Of a stretch of 64,000 bases of DNA, positions 58,218 through 64,000 are shown piece after piece. The translations under genes and the position numbers were made by a program. The notes under the pieces were generated by a model that had not been told where the DNA came from, made no database searches, and was given only the letters and a program-made list of their open reading frames with translations. The DNA comes from Gamarada debralockiae (taxonomy: Eukaryota; Ascomycota; Leotiomycetes; Helotiales; Hyphodiscaceae), in NCBI GenBank assembly GCA_002803225.1, contig NXFV01000942.1, forward strand, positions 23,527 to 87,526, in the 5' to 3' direction. How positions within the stretch are numbered: the stretch's first letter is position 1; each line of letters opens with the position of its first letter.

Positions 58218-59138
58218 ATGCATTCAGCAACTCCTGTTAGTCCGGTGATTCACACAAGCTTCGAGTCGGTGACAGGAACTTGGCAGTACATTGTGTCAGA
58301 CCCATCGACTCGAGAGGCAGCGATCATCGACTCGGTCCTTGACTTTGACCCTGCGTCTAGTCGTATTAGTACAAAATCGGCGGACTCACTTCTCGATATC
58401 ATTGCTCGGCAAAGACTTCAAGTTAAATATATAATGGAGACACACGCTCACGCCGACCATCTTACAGCGGCGAGGTATCTACAACAAAAGCTTCTTTCAC
58501 TCGGGCAACCTCTTCCGAAGATAGCAATTGGAAAGCGCATCAACCAGGTTCAAGCCACATTTGCTGGGAAGTATGGAGTTGCAAAAGAGGAATTGGATGG
58601 TGTGTTTGACAAATTATGGGATGATAATGAGAGGTTTGAGATAGGAGAGTTGAGAGGGGAAGTCCTCTACCTTCCCGGCCACACGCCTGATCACGTCGGG
58701 TACAAAATCGAAGGAAACGTCTTCACCGGCGACTCAATCTTCAACCCAGACGTCGGATCGGCGCGGGCTGACTTCCCTGGCGGTTCTGCTTCCGACCTTT
58801 GGACCTCAACGCAAAGGCTACTCAGCCTCCCTGAGGATTTCAAGTTGTACACAGGACACGACTATCCACCTGCAACTCGAGAGACGAGTGAGAGTGGAGA
58901 GAAATGGAAAGCATACACGACGGTAGCAGAACAGAAGAGGGAGAATAAACATGTCAAGGCTGGGACGAAAGAGGAAGAGTTTGTAGACTGGAGACGAGAG
59001 AGAGATGCGGGCTTGGGTGAACCGAGATTGTTGAACCAGGCCATGCAGGTCAATATTCGTGGAGGGCGGCTTCCTCGTGATGGATTTATGAGGGTTCCAG
59101 TTAAGAGTGAGGAAGATATATTGGGTGTGATGGAGTGA
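58218..59138 (+). CDS. ETHE1-like metallo-beta-lactamase-fold protein (persulfide dioxygenase-like)
   Basis: Read from ATG 58218 the protein has 306 aa. Motifs of the ETHE1/glyoxalase-II superfamily are all present: THAHADH (metal-binding, about residues 75-81), GHTPDHVGY, GDSIFNPDVGSARADFPGG, and GHDY. Unlike typical hydroxyacylglutathione hydrolases, the single-iron persulfide dioxygenases share this arrangement, so oxidation of glutathione persulfide in mitochondrial sulfide catabolism is the likely role. An upstream in-frame ATG at 58068 would add 50 residues with a hydrophobic start followed by Ser-rich sequence, possibly a targeting peptide. Confidence 0.85.
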   Translation: MHSATPVSPVIHTSFESVTGTWQYIVSDPSTREAAIIDSVLDFDPASSRISTKSADSLLDIIARQRLQVKYIMETHAHADHLTAARYLQQKLLSLGQPLPKIAIGKRINQVQATFAGKYGVAKEELDGVFDKLWDDNERFEIGELRGEVLYLPGHTPDHVGYKIEGNVFTGDSIFNPDVGSARADFPGGSASDLWTSTQRLLSLPEDFKLYTGHDYPPATRETSESGEKWKAYTTVAEQKRENKHVKAGTKEEEFVDWRRERDAGLGEPRLLNQAMQVNIRGGRLPRDGFMRVPVKSEEDILGVME

Positions 59139-59547
59139 CAATTCAGGGCATATGGAGGGCGTTTCGGGAGGTTGTGATAGTGTGCGATAAGCCGTAGGCA
59201 ATTGTTCACTTAATTTGAAGGGCTGTTGGTGATATTACGAGGCGGAATTCCACAAATGGCATCGGATAGTTAACGATTTATAATTTGAAGGAAAGAAGCA
59301 ATGATCCTGAGAGTCTCCAATAGGGCGTTGAATTTGGAATGTCGCTGACTGTGTGGAGTCGCGGGAATCTCCATTTGTTGGCCTTCGTCTCACTCAGGCT
59401 CTCGGCAGATCGCGGCATTCCGTTTCAGGACACAACGTCTTAAACGCCTTACCCATCTTATCCGTCTTACGCGTCTTCCTTGACAAATCGTCCAGTTGCA
59501 ACTCTCAACTTCAACCTTTTTTACTTGGCCTCCTTAATTCAAGCGCA
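59139..59547. other. Intergenic / promoter of the second SDR gene
   Basis: About 400 bp with no recognisable feature except probable 3' UTR and 5' leader sequence. Confidence 0.5.
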
Positions 59548-60758
59548 ATGGGGGTTTTCCAGCAATGGTTGGCGATTGCCACAGAGTTCTTTAGCAGCCA
59601 TGAGAAGTTCATCCAGACAATCCCTGAAGGCACTTCTTTTGCTGGACAGGCTGTAATTGTCACGGGTGCGACGAGTGGCTTGGGATTGGAGGCGGCGATC
59701 ATTTATGTTCAGCTTGGTGCTGAAACTGTATATATCACAGCGCGCAATGCGACAAGGGGAGCCGAAGCCAAAAACACGATCGAAGAGCGAACGGGCAAGG
59801 AGGATGTGGTTCAGGTGCGAGTCCTTGATATGGATACGTTTGAGGGCGTGAAACAATTCGTGAATGATTTGAAGAAAGACGTCAAATCGATTGGTAAGTC
59901 TTCACTTTTTTAAGTTTTGGAACCTTGTAAGCTCACTGTGTCGAAGATATCGTGCTTCTCAACGCTGGCCTTCATCACGTCTCCTACCAGAAGCTGCCCG
60001 AGGGATGGGAAGGCGACCTCCAAGTGAACCTTCTCTCCACATCATTGTTGGCACTCCTGATGTTGCAGTGGATGCGCGATATCAAAAAACCCGGTCAAAC
60101 TCAGCACCTCACCTTCACGGGCTCAGGATCCCACATGAATCCCGACATCGAAGCTCCAAACTTCCCTAGGCAAGACATTCTCAATTACTGGAATCAGGAG
60201 AAGAACTTCGAGTCCGCTCGTTGGCAATATAGCATTTCAAAATTGCTTCTGATGTATGCGAGTCGAGAGGTTGCGAATCTTGCTTGGATGATGGCGGAAG
60301 GTGAGTCGTCTAACCACTCTGAATCGTTACGGGTTTTGACAAACGTACTAACGTCAGTGTGGCAGTCCATCTCCGATCGTGAACTCAGTCTGCCCTGGTG
60401 TGGTCAAGACTGACATAGGTCGAGGCTTCAGAACCAAGGGACTCATTTTCAAGTGGTTGGAGGCCGTGTTCATGTGGTGGAAAGCGAAATCAGGTGAAGA
60501 TGGCGCCAAAGCACTTGTTGTGGCTACCATGACCGAAGATCATGGGAAGTTTCGAAGACCGTATCTTACGGATGAGGTGTATGCAGAGTAAGTTTCAACG
60601 GAGGAAGTTGGAGAGATTGATGCTGATACGAATTGCAGGAAAGCGAAGAAGAGCGTCACGAGCATGGCTGGACAGAAAATGCAAGCGCAGGTATGGAAGG
60701 AAATAATTAGTGTGTTGAAGGACAAGGATCCAGAGATTTCAAAGATTGCGAGGCTGTG
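59548..60758 (+). CDS. Short-chain dehydrogenase/reductase with an unresolved internal junction
   Basis: Exons: 59548..59893, 59947..60300, about 60358..60586 and 60639..60758. TGATSGLG is the cofactor loop, LLNAG the structural motif, and YSISK the catalytic Tyr-Lys pair. The third exon carries IVNSVCPGVVKTDIG, conserved after the sixth strand. The donor after exon 2 (GTGAG) leaves phase 1, but the consensus acceptor (CTAAC..CAG at 60357) gives the wrong frame for SPIVNS; the frame-correct acceptor (…CTCAG, about 60,389) would delete that strand. Either a one-base frameshift or an atypical splice is present. Otherwise the gene looks intact. Confidence 0.7.
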
Positions 60759-60959
60759 ATTTACATACAAGGCTATTTAAAGGATGGCGTTTCGGCGTTG
60801 CTCTCTCTCTATTATACTCAGCTTCGACTCCGGAAGTCCAGTATCCCCTTTATTTCCTTGACGTGACTCAGGGACTGGTAATCAGACACTCTCGGTCGCA
60901 GTGGAGTCATTCTTCTCGGACTGCGGTTCAATGTAACTTCCCTCAACTTACTCAACGGC
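60759..60959. other. Intergenic
   Basis: Short interval between the SDR gene and the transporter relic, no feature seen. Confidence 0.5.
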
Positions 60960-61930
60960 TACTTTATGTCCACCCTGGAGCTCTGTAACCACTTGACCCA
61001 AGTTCCTCGGTGCCTTTCTGACGATCCACAAGTGGCTCATAAGTATTGTGTCAAGGTGCAGTCATCATCACCGAAGATAGCAGCAAGTTCTCCAAAAGAA
61101 CGCCCTTTGTCTCCGGGAGCACGAAGAATGCCCGCACCACACCAGTCGCAGTGACACATATAAATACCTATGAGCTGTCAGTTATGGTCACAAAAACAGG
61201 CACGTGGAGCTGACCAGATAAATCTTCCAGCCAATATTCGCAAATGCTTCTGCGGTAGCCTGAAGATTAATGAGGTCCGTAAGAGCAATAGTGCAGAAGC
61301 CAATCGCCGACCCCTTGGCCCGAATATGATTCAGGAACAGTTCGCTGTAAAACAATACACCACAAACATCGATTCCAAAGCTGTAGATGACGAGGAAGAC
61401 GTAGAACGCAGCGACTCCGACTCATAGATCAGCTTTGTATAAAGCGGGTCACTGCAGCTGTTAGCTTGTTCTAGATGACTGGCATAATTGTTCACTACTA
61501 AGATTGCAGTAGACTGTCCAATGAAATCAAAAATCACTCCCATCACAGCAAGCTTGCGGTACGAAAGTTTTTGCCACATCTGCTTCCAAGTCGGGTTGAG
61601 AGTTCGATCTATTTCAGTCTGCTTCTGCATCTGGTAGAATTCTCCACAAGCATACGCTTGATCGGGGTCCGTGGTATCAGTATGCAGACTTGAGATGACC
61701 TGCAATGCTTCACTTCGACCTTGCATGAGGAACCACCGCAGGGATTCGGGAACGAAGCAAATGACGATCAACATAAGGACGGGCCAGATGAGAGCGAGGT
61801 CAAGCGGACCTTGCCATTTCACTGAGAGGTTGGCGGAGAAATAGAATGCTGTTGTTATGAGTGCCCTGGTACAGTAGTGCATGTGACGCTGGTTCAAAAA
61901 TAGACACAAAGATTGCTTCCATTCCATAAA
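60960..61930 (-). pseudogene. Truncated MFS sugar transporter
   Basis: The minus-strand frame at 61927-61331 contains SVKWQGPLDLALIWPVLML and the PESLRWFLMQGR motif that ends the first six helices of the sugar-porter family, followed by about 100 aa of the central loop and a new helix (LAVMGVIFDFIGQSTAIL). The beginning is missing and the end runs out into frame-broken remnants (for example FANIGWKIYL near 61,240). The gene is therefore truncated at both ends. Substrate cannot be inferred. Confidence 0.65.
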
Positions 61931-64000
61931 ATCTTCTTCTATGAGGTTTAGACCTCATATTTATAGTATATCACCTGACCGGAGGCTCCATGGTGGGAGC
62001 GTGGTTTCGTACAGCCCGTCAAATATATTGCTCAGTTGTACGATCAGGACTCACGTATAGGGGCTGATATAGCATAGGCCTAGTAAAGTGGGGAAAGCAA
62101 AAGGTCCGGTTCAGAAGCTAGAAACAGTCCAGAACTAGATGATTCGGAAGGTAGCTGAGGAAGGCACACATTATAAGTAAGGAGAACTACAGCTCTACTC
62201 TATGTGAGTGTTATTAAACTAGAGCAGGCAAATTCTTGCAATATGGTCACGTGATAGACGAAAAGGGTAGGAGAATGTGATTGGATTATTAAGGTATGAA
62301 GATACTAAAGATACTGAAGAACAAACCAAGTACAGCAGTCTGTACTTATAGACAGGAATCCTCCCTATGACTTCATGGGACGCGTCATGCTGTCGTACCA
62401 TGTGATGGCAGGTGACGCCATGTGTCTAGTCAGCACCGAGAAACCCGAGTCACTGATTACTCGTTCCAACACAAATATATTAATAGATAGTAGTTTTATA
62501 TAAGACTACTATCTATATGATTATAAACTGTTCATAGGGGGGTATATAGTTACATAATGCTTTAAGTACTACAAGTATAGTTATACAGCAAGAGCTTGTG
62601 GCAACGTGGCATGGTGTGGGTTCTGCGCAGCCCCAGGATATGAGTCAAACGTATGCCTGTTCAAGCAGGAGCCGGCGAGGCACTAGTGTATAGTTTGCAC
62701 TTCCCTTGGGCACCCAGCATAGTTAAGGAACTACCCGGAGCCGAGGAAGAGAGTAGAGCACACTAGGCAGGCATATGCCCAGTGATCTGTTAAATTCCAA
62801 GAGCCTAGGCCTTAATAGCCTAGGGCTGAAGAGAGCCAGCCTACACGGTCTACTGCTCTACCTCAGACTACTAGGGACTTGACCCCTTTAGCAGGCGCGG
62901 CTCTAACAATTACCTAGGGTTTGCCTGGCTATAGGGTCTTTATCCTAGGGCAGCTATTGTGGGAGACAGGTCAATATTAATAGTAGGCAAGACGCCGGAG
63001 GGCTCCTGGAGAGGCCCCAGTCGTTTGCTAAAAGACGAAAAGAAGAAGAACAAGTGGATTTGTGAAATGCTCCAGTCCTTCTAGCTAGTCAAGGGATTAT
63101 TCCTACTATATACTTTCCTTAAGAACATAGGCAGCGTGTAAACCCCTACTAATGATAGTTAACTAGCGGCTCTTAGGTTTTTGTCCGGCGAGGTTTCCTG
63201 AGGATATAGAATAGCAGAGGTTCTATATAACCCTTAAGGGTTCAATCGGCATAAGACAAATCAATCAATCAATCATTAATATATTATAATAATAGATTTA
63301 GGATCCTTGGCTTAGAATAAAGGCATTTTGGGCCCTTTATTAAAGTTCATGATTTCTAATAAAATAATAAACAAACCTGAACCAAAAGCTAAAGTATATT
63401 TGATTTGAACCTAAGTAAAAATAATAAAAGCTATAAGAAAAAGAATTAAAAAGAATTAAAAAGTATTAATATTTCGATAATAATTAGACTTATAATTAAT
63501 AAAGAGAAAAATTTAGGAATAATAATGATTAGATTTTATTTAGCTATTTATGAAAGGAATTTTTTTTCCAAAGGAGCATTAAAACTTTAAAGCGTTTCGG
63601 GTAACTCAGGAACATAAGCATGGCGTTCCTCAGAATATATAATCGTTCGGCTAGCACCGTCACCACCCAATTCCTTATGTAATTAGGTGAGGGCGTGCAA
63701 TACATCGTTTTTCAGCAATGTATTGTTTTTCTATCTATTATCAACCCTATTTATATTTATTACCTACTATAATAGGTCCCGCTGATTAACACAAAGAGGA
63801 AAAGGTTTAGAAGGCCTTAGAACTTATAAAGACAATCCTAGGATAAAAGCAGTGAAGGCTGCGCGAATAACGCGTGCATCCGTCACACGCGTTCGACGTC
63901 AGATAAAGGGAATTCCTCGTTTATCGAGTCAGGGAGACTATTGTAGAAGGAACGAAATGCGAGTATAAGCGCGTCCCGATTGCGCTGTGTATCGCACGTG
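61931..64000. other. AT-rich non-coding terminal region
   Basis: About 2 kb without recognisable genes. It is strongly AT-rich from about 63,240, with short runs such as (aatc)n at 63,260-63,280. A perfect 12-bp inverted repeat with 10-bp loop is at 62483-62516. GC-richer sequence at 62,600-63,060 may be old repeat DNA, but no reverse transcriptase, transposase or rRNA is recognised. Confidence 0.5.

Overview
The window is nuclear DNA of a filamentous ascomycete (Pezizomycotina, most likely Leotiomycetes/Helotiales; the class is inferred from general gene content only). The evidence is short introns of about 37-65 nt with GT..CTAAC..AG signals, families typical of these fungi (CorA-like multidomain protein, PTH11-like receptor, GH125, Snf7/Chm7, DHA1 transporters), and AT-rich islands holding transposon relics whose stops look like C-to-T damage (RIP-like).

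Layout. 0.9-6.1 kb: an eight-exon CorA-like membrane protein of 1,552 aa (-), with a triple CACGTG block upstream. 6.4-7.9 kb: AT-rich gap with a perfect 25-bp inverted repeat. 7.9-24.6 kb: dense conserved housekeeping block with a DnaJ protein (-), FIG4 phosphoinositide phosphatase (+), TTI2 (-), an MGST3-like MAPEG protein (-), CCA-adding enzyme (-), TRS85 (+), POL32 (-) and RAD18 (+). POL32 and RAD18 are head to head across 207 bp. 25.4-28.3 kb: argininosuccinate synthase split into 17 exons, including a 5-nt microexon. 28.4-32.4 kb: broken SANT/Myb-like gene, an uncharacterised ORF and a decayed Tc1/mariner copy. 32.5-34.2 kb: MFS transporter (-). 35.6-37.1 kb: PTH11-like receptor pseudogene. 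37.9-41.5 kb: transposase fragments around an uncharacterised 460-aa gene. 42-45.1 kb: an SDR (+) and a secreted FAD oxidoreductase (-). 46-49.6 kb: an 18-bp minisatellite, the ESCRT-III relative CHM7 (-) and a GH125 exo-mannosidase (-). 50.2-55.1 kb: a second MFS transporter (+) and dipeptidyl peptidase III (+). 55.3-57.1 kb: relics of an alcohol dehydrogenase and a C6 transcription factor. 58.2-60.8 kb: an ETHE1-like metallo-beta-lactamase protein (+) and an SDR (+). 61-62 kb: sugar-transporter relic. 62-64 kb: AT-rich, apparently non-coding.

The genes are not an operon or a biosynthetic cluster. The functional links I can support are POL32/RAD18 (both in PCNA-dependent damage tolerance, divergent, with three ACGCGA motifs between them) and the general pattern of conserved blocks separated by degenerate repeat islands. 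Exon coordinates were derived by hand from splice consensus, reading frame and remembered family conservation, and every multi-exon model marked high confidence keeps frame throughout. No search was run.
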